Assembly: GCA_002256485.1 (NCBI GenBank)
Contig: NNSG01000011.1
Span: 1-64,000 of the forward strand
Length of the DNA stretch: 64,000 nt
Reading direction: 5' to 3'
Origin: Fidelibacterota bacterium 408169
GTDB taxonomy: Bacteria; Fidelibacterota; Marinisomatia; Marinisomatales; TCS55
The translations under genes were made by a program, and so were the position numbers. Position 1 is the first letter of the stretch; every line of letters starts with the position of its first letter. Below, piece after piece: positions 54,793-64,000 of the stretch. Below the pieces are notes generated by a model that had not been told where the DNA came from, made no database searches, and was given only the letters and a program-made list of their open reading frames with translations.

Positions 54793-56064
54793 ATGTCATT
54801 ACTAATAAACAAACTTTGTGATAAGATTCCTGATTGGCGATATGAAGCAAAACAGATTATCGATGAAAAAGGTGATAGTATTATCAATAATGTAACCGTT
54901 CAACAAGTATACGGCGGAATGCGTGGTATCAAAGGACTCGTCTGTGACACTTCAGCTGTTTCTGCTGATAAAGGACTGATCATTCGCGGTATTCCTTTGC
55001 TGGAAATCACTCACATATTACCAGAAGAAGTATTCCTTCTTCTCCTTACGGGTGAATTACCTGATGAAGAAGCTTTAAAAGACTTTCAGAGTCAACTAAC
55101 TGAACATGCAGATGTCCCAAATTATGTGTGGGATGTTTTAGAAGCTATGCCGGAAGATTCTCATCCAATGGCAATGTTTAATACAGCCATTCTCGTAATG
55201 GAAAAAGAATCAGTGTTTCATAAGAAATACGATGAAGGCCTTCAAAAACAAGATTATTGGAAAGCAATTCTTGAAGATGCAATTAGACTTGTTGCAAAAC
55301 TTCCTGCAATTGGAGCAGGTGTTTATCGAATCCGATTTAATAAGGGTGAGTTGATTGCACCTGATAAAAATCTGGACTGGGGAGCAAATTTTGCTCATAT
55401 GCTTGGAATTCCTGATCCCAATCGAATTCTGAAAAAACTCATGCGCCTTTATCTCATGCTCCATTGTGACCACGAAGGTGGGAATGTGAGTGCTTTCAGT
55501 GGATTAACTGTTGCTTCAGCATTATCTGATCCATACTATGCTGTTTCCGCTGGGTTGAATGGACTTGCCGGACCGCTTCACGGATTGGCAAATCAAGAAT
55601 GTTTGAAATTTGTTCTGGAGATTAAAGATCATTTCGATGGTTCGCCATCCAAAGAAGACTTAACACAATTTGTGTGGGATCGACTAAACAGTGGACGTGT
55701 TGTTCCTGGTTACGGACATGCTGTACTGCGTTGTCCTGATCCGCGGTTTACTGCATTTATCAACTTCGGTAAAGAAAATATCAAAGATGATCCGGTTTTT
55801 GATATTGTTCAAAACTTATTTGATGTGGTTCCATCCGTATTAAAAGAACAAGGCAAAGCAAAGAATCCCTGGCCAAATGTAGACGCTGCATCAGGTTCGC
55901 TCCTCTACCATTTTGGCATGACTGAATTTAGCTTTTATACAGTTTTGTTCAGTATCTCACGTGCAATGGGTATGGTGTCTCAAATGGTGATTAATAGGGC
56001 ACTTGGAATTCCTATTACCCGACCTAAATCAGTGACATACGACTGGCTTAAATCAAACGCCTGA
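54793..56064 (+). CDS. gltA: Citrate synthase, eukaryotic (Si) type
   Basis: This 423-residue protein has MRGIKGLVCDTSAVSADKGL and RGIPLLEI at the start. The active-site histidines lie in GLAGPLHGLANQE and PGYGHAVLRCPDPR, and the aspartate in NVDAASGSLLYHFGM. It condenses acetyl-CoA and oxaloacetate. The type is close to the mitochondrial enzymes, as found in some FCB bacteria, rather than the hexameric NADH-sensitive E. coli type. AAGGAG precedes the ATG by 6 nt. Confidence 0.95.
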   Translation: MSLLINKLCDKIPDWRYEAKQIIDEKGDSIINNVTVQQVYGGMRGIKGLVCDTSAVSADKGLIIRGIPLLEITHILPEEVFLLLLTGELPDEEALKDFQSQLTEHADVPNYVWDVLEAMPEDSHPMAMFNTAILVMEKESVFHKKYDEGLQKQDYWKAILEDAIRLVAKLPAIGAGVYRIRFNKGELIAPDKNLDWGANFAHMLGIPDPNRILKKLMRLYLMLHCDHEGGNVSAFSGLTVASALSDPYYAVSAGLNGLAGPLHGLANQECLKFVLEIKDHFDGSPSKEDLTQFVWDRLNSGRVVPGYGHAVLRCPDPRFTAFINFGKENIKDDPVFDIVQNLFDVVPSVLKEQGKAKNPWPNVDAASGSLLYHFGMTEFSFYTVLFSISRAMGMVSQMVINRALGIPITRPKSVTYDWLKSNA

Positions 56065-56074
56065 TTTTATAGAA

Positions 56075-58300
56075 GTGCAGTTTTATTCTTTAACAGCAGC
56101 AATGTTGTTGCTGGTCGGGCAGGTACATACTTCTGATATATATCAATCACTTCGAATATATGGTACAGATCCAACGACACTTGAGGTTTTACACACTGTT
56201 GGAGTTCCCTTAGATCATGTGCGCATTAAGAAAGATGTTTATATTGATGTTATATCTAGCAGTGATCAAACAATTCTGTTGGAACAAAATGGACTTGATT
56301 TTGATGTGTTAATTAATGATATGACTCGTTATTTCCTGGATCGCAATGTTCCGGAAGTCAGCAGGGATTTTGAATTGGGTTCTATGTTAGGCAATTATAC
56401 ACTCAGCGAAGTCGAGGAAAAAATGGATTCACTGGCTGTTTTATTTCCCAATTATGTTTCGGCAAAAGATTCCATTGGCACATCAATGGAAGGTCGTACG
56501 ATCTGGGCGTTTAAAATTTCAGATAATCCCGATCAGGATGAAGATGAACCGGAAGTATTATATACAGGGCTCACTCATGCCAGGGAACCACTGGGTATGA
56601 TGAATCAATTCTATTTTGTACAATGGCTCTGCGAAAATTATTCAACAAATAATGTTGCAGAATATTTAGTAAATAATCGCGAATTATGGTTTATCCCGGT
56701 GATCAACCCAGATGGTTATGTATACAATGAAAGCATAGCTCCAAACGGTGGTGGAATGCACAGAAAAAATCGACGGGATACTAATTGTGGTAATGGCACC
56801 CAGCGAGGAGTGGATTTAAACCGTAACTATGGTTATGAGTGGGGTGCAGATAATTCCGGATCATCACCTGATTCATGCTCTGCAACATTTAGGGGCGATT
56901 CAGCATTTTCTGAATCTGAAACTCAAGCAGTTAGAGATTTCATTTTAGATCATGAATTTTCCAATGTTCTCCATTATCATTCTTATTCAAATGTTCTAAT
57001 CCATTCTTGGGGCGATGGAGCATTACCTGCTGAGCCTGATTTAACCACCCTTAGAGAAATCGGCTGGGAGATGTCAAAATACAATGGCTACCAAGTGGGC
57101 ACAGGATACGAAACCATTGGCTATGGAGTAAACGGTGATGCAGTGGATTGGTCTTACGGTACCGCCGGGTTGATTTCGTATACACCTGAAGTGGGTTCAT
57201 ATCAGGATTATTTCTGGCCGCCTGAAAACAGGGTTATTCCCTTATGCGAAGATCAATTGTATTCAAACCAAATCTTTGGTTTAGTTGGTGGCGCTGATTA
57301 TAGTGTTTATACATACAATACCAATGAACAACAAAGCGACACAATCCAATTTAATATTACAATTCAAAATAGGGGTTTGAAAGATTCTGATGGGGATGTA
57401 ATGGTAGATGCGGTAACGTACACTAATGCGAGTTATATACTTGATTATTCCGAAAATATCGGCTCGTTAAATGCAAGAGAAACAGTACAAATAAGTATAT
57501 CTTTGGTCTTCCCCGGTCCATCTGAAAATGGTATGGAAGTCGGCTTTTTGTTGACGTTAAATGATAATAGCAGTTTTGTAAGAACTGACACACTCACTAC
57601 CATTATGGGTGTACCTACATCTGTTTTCAGTGATGATGCTGAAGTTGGACTCACACAGTGGGATACGTATGATTGGGGATTAACAACCAATTCTTATACT
57701 GGGGTATATTCCTTCACGGATAGTCCCCAAGGCAATTATAGTGATTATGCCTCAACAGCAATTAGGACCTCTAACGCTATCAATCTAATTGGTTTAAATT
57801 ATCCCACAGCAAGATTCGCAGCTAAATGGAACATTGAGAATAATTATGATTTTGTTAAGTTCCAGGCTTCAACGGACGGAACCAACTGGACATCGTTACC
57901 CGGTATATACACAGAGAATGGATCAGGGATCGGTACCCAAAATCCAAATGACGTGGGTTATGATGGTGAGTCAGATTGGATTGAGGAGACAGTTGACCTT
58001 TCTGATTATATTAATGAATCGGCAGTTTATCTTCAATTTATACTGACATCAGACGGCGGAGTAACGAGAGATGGTTTTTATTTTGATGATTTTTCCATTC
58101 AGGGTTATTTGAACTATTTACCTGGAGATTTGGATGACAGTGGAGATGTGGATATTTTTGATGTGCTGAATATTATAGAATTAATACTGAGTGAAAATGA
58201 ATTAAATGATTATCAACAAGCAACAGCAGATGTAAATTTTGACGGCGAAGTGAATATTTATGATGTTCTGAAAGTAGTTGATATTATACTGTCTAACTAA
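56075..58300 (+). CDS. Secreted M14 zinc carboxypeptidase with dockerin-like C-terminus
   Basis: The protein of about 741 residues starts at a GTG with a signal peptide (LTAAMLLLVGQVHTS). The peptidase M14 domain has the zinc HXXE in LTHAREPLG, the substrate motif VDLNRNYGYEWG, a third zinc histidine in VLHYHSYSN and the catalytic glutamate in ISYTPEVGSY. A beta-sandwich region follows, then a C-terminal dockerin-like pair of EF-hand motifs (GDLDDSGDVDIFDVLNI and ADVNFDGEVNIYDVLKV). It is likely secreted and calcium stabilised. The next gene overlaps by 1 bp. Confidence 0.9.
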   Translation: MQFYSLTAAMLLLVGQVHTSDIYQSLRIYGTDPTTLEVLHTVGVPLDHVRIKKDVYIDVISSSDQTILLEQNGLDFDVLINDMTRYFLDRNVPEVSRDFELGSMLGNYTLSEVEEKMDSLAVLFPNYVSAKDSIGTSMEGRTIWAFKISDNPDQDEDEPEVLYTGLTHAREPLGMMNQFYFVQWLCENYSTNNVAEYLVNNRELWFIPVINPDGYVYNESIAPNGGGMHRKNRRDTNCGNGTQRGVDLNRNYGYEWGADNSGSSPDSCSATFRGDSAFSESETQAVRDFILDHEFSNVLHYHSYSNVLIHSWGDGALPAEPDLTTLREIGWEMSKYNGYQVGTGYETIGYGVNGDAVDWSYGTAGLISYTPEVGSYQDYFWPPENRVIPLCEDQLYSNQIFGLVGGADYSVYTYNTNEQQSDTIQFNITIQNRGLKDSDGDVMVDAVTYTNASYILDYSENIGSLNARETVQISISLVFPGPSENGMEVGFLLTLNDNSSFVRTDTLTTIMGVPTSVFSDDAEVGLTQWDTYDWGLTTNSYTGVYSFTDSPQGNYSDYASTAIRTSNAINLIGLNYPTARFAAKWNIENNYDFVKFQASTDGTNWTSLPGIYTENGSGIGTQNPNDVGYDGESDWIEETVDLSDYINESAVYLQFILTSDGGVTRDGFYFDDFSIQGYLNYLPGDLDDSGDVDIFDVLNIIELILSENELNDYQQATADVNFDGEVNIYDVLKVVDIILSN

Positions 58301-59937
58301 TGAAAAAATATATTCTATTCGTATACATTTTTTATTTTCCCATTGAATCTGCTGCATCAGAAAAAATGTGGATTTACTTCACGGATAAAGATAATTCGAG
58401 ACAGAATATTACATTAGATGGTAAAGCAATTAAGCGCAGACAAAAAATGAATATTAAAGATACACGATATGACCGATTGGTTACTCAATCATACATCACT
58501 GCTGTAGAAGAATTGGGTGTTATCATTCATAATAAGAGTCGCTGGCTGAATGCGATATCTGTTACTGCAACTGCCGATGTTATTAACAACATTTCAGCAT
58601 TGCCCTTTGTGGAAAAAATTGAACCTGTAGCTATATTTAAAAATAATAAATTAAATTTATCAGATTTACAATCTTTTAGAAAACAGTCTATAACTGATTC
58701 CCTGGATTATGGTTTTGCCCAAGAGCAGATAGAACAGATCAATTGTCAAACTGCCCATCAAGCAGGTTTTACAGGTCAGGGTGTCCGTGTGCTTATTTTG
58801 GATACGGGCTTCAACACAGAACGGTCTGTATTTGATTCATTGACAATTATTGATGAATGGGATTTCATTAATAATGATGGTAATACAGCCAATGAAAATG
58901 ATGACCATCCAAATCAACATAATCATGGGACACTGGTCTTTTCTACCTTGGCGGGTTATGATCCCGGAAATTTAATCGGACCTGCATTTGGATCAGAGTT
59001 TTTATTAGCTAAAACTGAAGACTACCCAAATGAGAGTCAAGTAGAAGAGGACAATTATGTAGCCGCATTGGAATGGGGAGAACAATTGGGAGCCGATGTA
59101 ATGTCTTCATCCTTGGGATATCTTGACTGGTATTCTTATTGTGATATGGATGGAAATACCGGAGTAACCACCATTGCTGTGGATATTGCAACGTCTTTGG
59201 GAGTACTTTGTGTTACTGCAGCTGGTAATTGGGGTACGGCTGAACCGCCACCAAATCCTTGTGATACACTCTATTACTATATATCAGCACCGGCTGATGC
59301 GGATTCTGTGATTGCTGTCGGCGCGGTAAATAGAGATGGGGATATAGCGTCTTTCAGTTCACATGGTCCAACTTATGACGGCCGCATTAAACCGGAAGTG
59401 TGTGCCCGGGGTGTTTCAACTTGGGGTGTGAATGCAAATAGTGATTCTTATCGAACAGCTAATGGGACTTCCTTGTCAGCTCCTTTAGTTAGCGGAGTAG
59501 CAGCAGTTATTTTGAGTGCCCACCCAAATTGGACGCCTATGCAGGTTCGAGAAGCTTTAATGATGTCTGCAGATAGGGTGGATGCTCCGGACAATGATTA
59601 TGGATATGGCGTAATTGATGCCATGGCAGCCATTGACTATGAAGTATCATCAATTGAAGGTAATAATGTTCCAAATGAATTTTCAATATTGAATGTATAT
59701 CCCAATCCGTTTAACCCTACCACAACCATTCGGTTTACTGTATTGACGAGACAAACCTTACTCTTGCAGGTTTATGATATAAAAGGACGTTTGATTGAAA
59801 AAATTGCAAATGATACACTTTTACCGGGGGAATATACATATACATGGAAAGTTTCTGGTTTACCCAGCGGTATTTATTTTGTGCAGTTAAAGACACAGTC
59901 CAGCAGTATAACACAGAAAATTACCTACCTTAAATAA
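58300..59937 (+). CDS. Secreted subtilisin-like (S8) serine protease with type IX sorting tail
   Basis: This 545-residue protein has a signal peptide, a propeptide-like region and the catalytic triad in ILDTGFN (Asp), NQHNHGTLVFS (His) and NGTSLSAPLVSG (Ser). The C-terminus is a classic type IX sorting domain (VYPNPFNPTTTIRF, YDIKGRLIEKI and SGIYFVQLKT). It would be exported across the outer membrane. The ATG overlaps the carboxypeptidase stop by 1 bp, so the two proteases form a secreted pair. Confidence 0.93.
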   Translation: MKKYILFVYIFYFPIESAASEKMWIYFTDKDNSRQNITLDGKAIKRRQKMNIKDTRYDRLVTQSYITAVEELGVIIHNKSRWLNAISVTATADVINNISALPFVEKIEPVAIFKNNKLNLSDLQSFRKQSITDSLDYGFAQEQIEQINCQTAHQAGFTGQGVRVLILDTGFNTERSVFDSLTIIDEWDFINNDGNTANENDDHPNQHNHGTLVFSTLAGYDPGNLIGPAFGSEFLLAKTEDYPNESQVEEDNYVAALEWGEQLGADVMSSSLGYLDWYSYCDMDGNTGVTTIAVDIATSLGVLCVTAAGNWGTAEPPPNPCDTLYYYISAPADADSVIAVGAVNRDGDIASFSSHGPTYDGRIKPEVCARGVSTWGVNANSDSYRTANGTSLSAPLVSGVAAVILSAHPNWTPMQVREALMMSADRVDAPDNDYGYGVIDAMAAIDYEVSSIEGNNVPNEFSILNVYPNPFNPTTTIRFTVLTRQTLLLQVYDIKGRLIEKIANDTLLPGEYTYTWKVSGLPSGIYFVQLKTQSSSITQKITYLK

Positions 59938-60014
59938 ACCGTGCCCCGACGAAGATTATACTTGCGTCAGCCGGTATAATATCAGAACTTAGGTCTCGCC
60001 GAAAATCTTTTCTC

Positions 60015-61811
60015 ATGAATAGAAATAAGCTAAACATCAAAGCATTGGGCATCTTGTTCCCTTTTCTGCTTTTTGGAGCAGTTATTAAGGAAAGTATGCC
60101 CCTTAAGATTGAAGCCCATAGCGGACCTGAATCCATTCTGCTGAAATGGGACTTACCCAAGGAAGAAATCATCACCTCTATCCGAATTTTTCGAAGTAGT
60201 GATATGATGTCTACGTATAAAATAATTGATCTTGACGGTATAATAACCGATCGCTATCTGGACAAAGATCTAATTTCAGATGAGTTATATTTTTATAGAT
60301 TGGAAATAGAAACGATCGATGAGAAAGTTCTTTCCAGTACCTATGAAACACCTGCCTTTGCAAAACCAAAGGATGCACAAAATCTTGAACAAAATATAAC
60401 AGAATTACAACAATCTTATCCTGTTACAGTTTCAGCCTACGTGGAAATAACAGATATTCATGAGTTAAAAAGTGTCCTGGTTCACGATTATATATTGAAT
60501 CATATTCTTTCTGACATAAATCAAATTCACACGTTACAAATGTATTTATTAATGGAGGAGATACATATTGAATCATTTTTAAATATACTTCCTATTGAAG
60601 CATTCAAAGCGTGTCAATTTTTATTCGCTGAAAAGGACCCTAAATCACTGCAAGTTTTTTTTGATACAGCATTTAACGAATTTGACCTACTATTACGTCA
60701 GCAAATTTTATTAACACCTATTGAATGGCAGAATGAGAAAGAAAATTTATTAACTATTCTGGAAAATAAGTTTTTTAAAGCGGTTAATATTTATAAAAAT
60801 GATGAAATATTTCTAAAATCACTACCACCGATTCGCGTAACAAACTTAGTGAGAGATTCAATTGGAGTAAAAATTTATTTACATCAATTTGAAGATCTTG
60901 GGAGTTCAGTTGAATTATTTATGAAAGAGGAATCTATTCCTGTGTTTTTTGAAAAAGATAATTCTCAAATGATCTTAATCCCTGATGATTGGGAATATGT
61001 AAAACTTCTGATTGCTGGGAATGTTGTGCAAACAATTCCAACTGTCAATGAAGAAGGTCTGCTTACTATTGCCATGGATAATCAGTACATATTTACTGAT
61101 GAAATTACCAGCGTGAGTACCATTCGATCCATTCCGAAACAGGATTTCCAATTGAATGAAATCGCTTACAATGATATGGGGAAAAAACTTCAGGTTGAAG
61201 TTGCCGGGAGTTCAGATTGGTCGACACAGCTAGGATTATTTATAGATGATTCATTATTGTGGGAGTGGAATTCCATTCCGGGATTTGCAGTAAGTTTTGT
61301 TGATTCGAACTGGACATTACAGGCTTCAAATGATTATAGTTGGTTGCATCTTTGCTGGGTCAATGAAAATGAATCTTGGGAAATTATAGAAAGTCGACCG
61401 TTGATACTGGACGGATCGTTTCATGAAAGTAAGGTTCCGGATCTTGGTTCATGGAAGTCACTATTTTTCTATTCCTTTGGAGAATCAAACGATATTACAA
61501 AGGCAGAAAAGAATAATCAGATTATTCCAGAAATATTCGCTCTCTATCAAAATTACCCCAATCCATTTAATTCCAGCACTAACATCACGTTTGATCTGTT
61601 AGAAGAAGCGAATGTTAGTTTATACGTTGCAGATGCCAGAGGGCGTAAATTAAAGGTATTCCTTGAAGAAATATTTTTAGAAAAAGGATTTTATTCTTTC
61701 GATTGGTCCGGGGAATATCAATCCAGCGGTATTTATTTTATTACTCTTCAAGCACAATCGGGTGAATATATGCCTGTTGTTATGAGTAGAAAAATAATCT
61801 ATTTGAAATAA
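60015..61811 (+). CDS. Secreted type IX cargo protein of unknown function
   Basis: This 598-residue protein has an N-terminal signal region, a fibronectin-III-like domain (PLKIEAHSGPESILLKWDLP through YFYRLEIETIDEKVLSS), a long middle segment without a recognised family, and a C-terminal sorting domain (YQNYPNPFNSSTNITFDL, GRKLKVF and SSGIYFITLQAQ). I can therefore say it is secreted or surface-attached but not what it does. A 77-bp gap separates it from the protease genes. Confidence 0.8.
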   Translation: MNRNKLNIKALGILFPFLLFGAVIKESMPLKIEAHSGPESILLKWDLPKEEIITSIRIFRSSDMMSTYKIIDLDGIITDRYLDKDLISDELYFYRLEIETIDEKVLSSTYETPAFAKPKDAQNLEQNITELQQSYPVTVSAYVEITDIHELKSVLVHDYILNHILSDINQIHTLQMYLLMEEIHIESFLNILPIEAFKACQFLFAEKDPKSLQVFFDTAFNEFDLLLRQQILLTPIEWQNEKENLLTILENKFFKAVNIYKNDEIFLKSLPPIRVTNLVRDSIGVKIYLHQFEDLGSSVELFMKEESIPVFFEKDNSQMILIPDDWEYVKLLIAGNVVQTIPTVNEEGLLTIAMDNQYIFTDEITSVSTIRSIPKQDFQLNEIAYNDMGKKLQVEVAGSSDWSTQLGLFIDDSLLWEWNSIPGFAVSFVDSNWTLQASNDYSWLHLCWVNENESWEIIESRPLILDGSFHESKVPDLGSWKSLFFYSFGESNDITKAEKNNQIIPEIFALYQNYPNPFNSSTNITFDLLEEANVSLYVADARGRKLKVFLEEIFLEKGFYSFDWSGEYQSSGIYFITLQAQSGEYMPVVMSRKIIYLK

Positions 61812-61829
61812 TTAAAATGAGGTGAGGAA

Positions 61830-62369
61830 ATGCAGGAAAATCAATTTGATGATGAATTAAAACGTATGGATGAATTGGAAAATGATGCTTCATCGGGAAT
61901 CCAAGAAGGCGTATCGATGGATGATCCACTTTCCGGTTTAGCCCTGCCCCAACCCATTGTTGTAAACACCGGGACACCTTTAAACGAAGCTGTTCAAAAA
62001 TTGCAAGACAGGTCTTTGGGGTGTCTGCTCGTTGAAAGTGATGGCAAGTTGGCAGGTATTATGACCGAACGGGATATTCTATTGAAGGTCACGGGAAAGG
62101 GCTTGGATTTTGAAAAGGAAATTGTAGATGATTTTATGACACCCAATCCTGAATATCTAAAAATGGAAGATGCTGTTGCTTATGCATTGAATAGAATGGT
62201 GGTCAGTGGATTTCGTCATGTACCTATTGTAGATGATAATAAAAAATCCGTTGGTGTCGTTTCGCTTGTGGATATTGTTCAACAAGTCGCCTCTTCCCTG
62301 GGAGAAGAAATTTTCAATTTACCTCCCATCCCAGAGCGGAAAGGTTTTTCCAGACCCGAAGGCGGTTGA
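61830..62369 (+). CDS. CBS-domain pair protein
   Basis: This 179-residue protein contains two CBS domains (about 38-100 and 105-165) with VNTGTPLNEAVQKLQDRSLGCLLVES, GIMTERDILLKV and FRHVPIVDDNKKSVGVVSLVDIV. CBS pairs bind adenine nucleotides and control partner enzymes. The N-terminal 30 residues are acidic. The stop overlaps the lipoprotein start by 1 bp, but no partner is obvious. Confidence 0.92.
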   Translation: MQENQFDDELKRMDELENDASSGIQEGVSMDDPLSGLALPQPIVVNTGTPLNEAVQKLQDRSLGCLLVESDGKLAGIMTERDILLKVTGKGLDFEKEIVDDFMTPNPEYLKMEDAVAYALNRMVVSGFRHVPIVDDNKKSVGVVSLVDIVQQVASSLGEEIFNLPPIPERKGFSRPEGG

Positions 62370-63067
62370 TGAAACATCAATTATTTATTTTCACCGTCAT
62401 TATTTTTCTTGGCGGATGTGCAACCCATCCAACTGTTAGTACAACACCCATGGAACAAGGTGAAAAGCGTTACGGCTGGAGTTGGTCAGCGGAAAATTTA
62501 TTGCCCTACCTTTGGTATCGTTACGGACTGAGCGATAAAGATGACATTGGACTACGTCTTGGTCCTGTGTATGGGTCAGGGATTGATTATAGTCGAATTC
62601 TATTTACAAAAGATAATAAATGGGATGTGATGAATTTGGCTTGGAGTATGAATCCTAACTATAATACTGATTTTACGTATTACAAATTCAAGCAGCGTAA
62701 AAGTAAAGATGAAAAACCCGGTGCTGTATCTTGGTGGGGATTACGCATGATGTATATTGCAAAAGGAATCACCGGCGGAACGAGCACACGCATCGGATTC
62801 CTACTAGGCGGTCAACCCAATGATAGATGGGGTTATGAAATAGGCTATAACCATGATTTCAGTTCCATGCCCATTACAAATCTTTTCGATTTCAATTGGA
62901 ATGATACTGTTAAGGATGACCCCAGCCTCAATAGGCGCTATAGTGACACTCCTCATACGGATCCCGCTTCAGGGTTACCGACGGAATATTCACGACTCAC
63001 AGGAATTTCTTTCCGTGTTTATGTGAATTTGAAAATGAGACCTTCTCCAGCAGAAAAGAAAATATAA
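62369..63067 (+). CDS. Predicted lipoprotein of unknown function
   Basis: This 232-residue protein has a lipoprotein signal peptide with lipobox GGC followed by ATHPTVS. The mature part has Trp- and Tyr-rich strands (WSWSAENLLPYLWYRYGLSDKDDIGLRLGP) that may form a small beta barrel. I recognise no family. The true ATG at 62369 overlaps the CBS gene stop (TGATG). Confidence 0.75.
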   Translation: MKHQLFIFTVIIFLGGCATHPTVSTTPMEQGEKRYGWSWSAENLLPYLWYRYGLSDKDDIGLRLGPVYGSGIDYSRILFTKDNKWDVMNLAWSMNPNYNTDFTYYKFKQRKSKDEKPGAVSWWGLRMMYIAKGITGGTSTRIGFLLGGQPNDRWGYEIGYNHDFSSMPITNLFDFNWNDTVKDDPSLNRRYSDTPHTDPASGLPTEYSRLTGISFRVYVNLKMRPSPAEKKI

Positions 63068-63089
63068 TTTTATAGATTTCTGATAATTC

Positions 63090-64000
63090 ATGCCATCTAT
63101 AAAATCTCCTGAAACTTTTCATCAGGATAGTCAGGAATTAATCCAGAAAATTAACAACTTAATTACCCAAGCTGTCAAAGCTGAATTTGATGGTAGGTCC
63201 AATGACCATCCTTTGATATTAGTAAATGCAATCAAAAATATTATAGGTGATGACAGAGATAATCCTTCGAGCAAACTATTAGATCTTTCTGATAATTATA
63301 TTAATCAATTTTCCTGTAGAGAAAATGAAAATCAAATAATAGATAAAGTTATGATAGATGGCTACGGTCTCGCTGTTTTTGTAGATGATGTCGAAGAAGC
63401 AATCATATACGGTAATAAAGATAATGCAGAGTTGGAGACAGCTAAACAACTTTTAGCATCCGATAAATCTCCAGCCATACTTGAATGTCTAGCTCAATTT
63501 GCGCTCCATGATATAGAATCACTGGGGTTATTTACATATCATTGGCTGCGGAGTTTTAATTTTCACCAAGAGAAAGAAATTTTATGGTCATATAGCCGGG
63601 CAATGATTAATGAAATCTTCAAAATTCATTTACAGCAGCAGCAAATTCAAACAGAAATCCTAAAACCACAAGATTATATGATTTTCTTTCTAAATTATGA
63701 AAACAAAGGAAATATCCCAACATTTTCTGCAATGAACCGACTATGGTATGCCGATTATGTCCGTGGGGAAAGTTATAGGAATTCCATTTCAACTTGGCTA
63801 GAAAAGACTAAAAATGCTGAAAAAACTGAAGTTGCTAATTCAATTGATTTAGAAAATTATATTAATAACGGAGGCAGATATTTTATTGATTTGAGTGAGC
63901 AACTTTTCGATACGTATCAAATTAATGTTGCCGCACAAAAAATTGTAGAATTGGAAGGACTAAGGGGGGTTGCAAAAAATGCATCACCTGAATATTTCCC
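63090..64000 (+). CDS. Unidentified protein, 3' end cut off by the window
   Basis: The frame starting at the ATG at 63090 stays open for at least 303 codons to the window end. The protein is hydrophilic, with no signal peptide or membrane helix and several helix-rich stretches. There is no known motif. Codon use and the 22-bp gap after the lipoprotein gene support a real gene. Confidence 0.7.
   Translation, partial: MPSIKSPETFHQDSQELIQKINNLITQAVKAEFDGRSNDHPLILVNAIKNIIGDDRDNPSSKLLDLSDNYINQFSCRENENQIIDKVMIDGYGLAVFVDDVEEAIIYGNKDNAELETAKQLLASDKSPAILECLAQFALHDIESLGLFTYHWLRSFNFHQEKEILWSYSRAMINEIFKIHLQQQQIQTEILKPQDYMIFFLNYENKGNIPTFSAMNRLWYADYVRGESYRNSISTWLEKTKNAEKTEVANSIDLENYINNGGRYFIDLSEQLFDTYQINVAAQKIVELEGLRGVAKNASPEYF

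Overview
The window comes from an AT-rich, Gram-negative bacterium of the Fibrobacterota-Chlorobiota-Bacteroidota (FCB) group. The signs are two secreted proteins with type IX secretion C-terminal sorting domains, a protease with a dockerin-like tail, a TonB-dependent receptor followed by a DUF4249-type lipoprotein, a DUF5916 outer-membrane protein and a citrate synthase of the eukaryotic (Si) type. The marine lineage Marinimicrobia (SAR406) fits this set best, but that placement is inference without a marker-gene tree. Genes are densely packed, with many 1-4 bp stop/start overlaps, and no gene-free stretch exceeds 300 bp.

Region 1 (1-14200, minus strand) looks like an aromatic carboxylation/activation operon headed by an IclR regulator. 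In transcription order it holds a split PEP-synthase-like kinase resembling PpsA/PpsB of phenylphosphate synthase, a UbiD-type (de)carboxylase, a Tm-1/UPF0261 protein, an LpdD-like protein, the prenyl-FMN synthase UbiX, a PaaK-like CoA ligase, a 62-aa coupled ORF, a HAD phosphatase with an altered motif I, a 3-hydroxyacyl-CoA dehydrogenase/enoyl-CoA hydratase fusion and a truncated HyuA-like subunit. The gene set parallels anaerobic phenol carboxylation, but the substrate is not proven. A foldback repeat interrupts the operon at 8419-8548, and a palindromic candidate operator lies near 13257.

Region 2 (14345-29674) is mixed: a SulP transporter with STAS and cyclic-nucleotide domains, a spore-photoproduct-lyase-like radical SAM protein, an acyltransferase, exported MsrB and PrxQ-type redox enzymes, DUF5916, ThiI, an NmrA/NDUFA9-like SDR and the TonB receptor/lipoprotein pair.

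Region 3 (29797-39311, plus strand) is the most striking part. It is a compact eight-gene run coding for a membrane cytochrome-b-like protein, a haem-binding protein, a membrane-anchored iron-sulfur flavoprotein, a ferredoxin-NAD(P) reductase-like protein, three multihaem cytochromes (17, 25 and 8 canonical CXXCH motifs, 50 in all, plus non-canonical ones) and a predicted outer-membrane barrel. It ends at a strong terminator facing a tRNA-Glu. The layout suggests an electron conduit from NAD(P)H to the cell surface.

Region 4 (39474-44402) holds housekeeping genes: GrxD, BolA, exonuclease III, AMP nucleosidase, a class B phosphatase, a porin-like protein, an orphan GroES and a GNAT acetyltransferase. 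Region 5 (44467-53502) is a phosphonate-polymer locus: an MsbA-type exporter, a LicD-family transferase, a cytidylyltransferase-PEP mutase fusion, phosphonopyruvate decarboxylase, an iron-type alcohol dehydrogenase (predicted phosphonoacetaldehyde reductase) and two CDP-glycerol-type polymer transferases. Together they predict a CMP-activated hydroxyethylphosphonate-type decoration of a surface polymer. Region 6 (53511-64000) carries DUF1015, citrate synthase, secreted proteases, a type IX cargo protein, a CBS protein, a lipoprotein and an unidentified partial gene.
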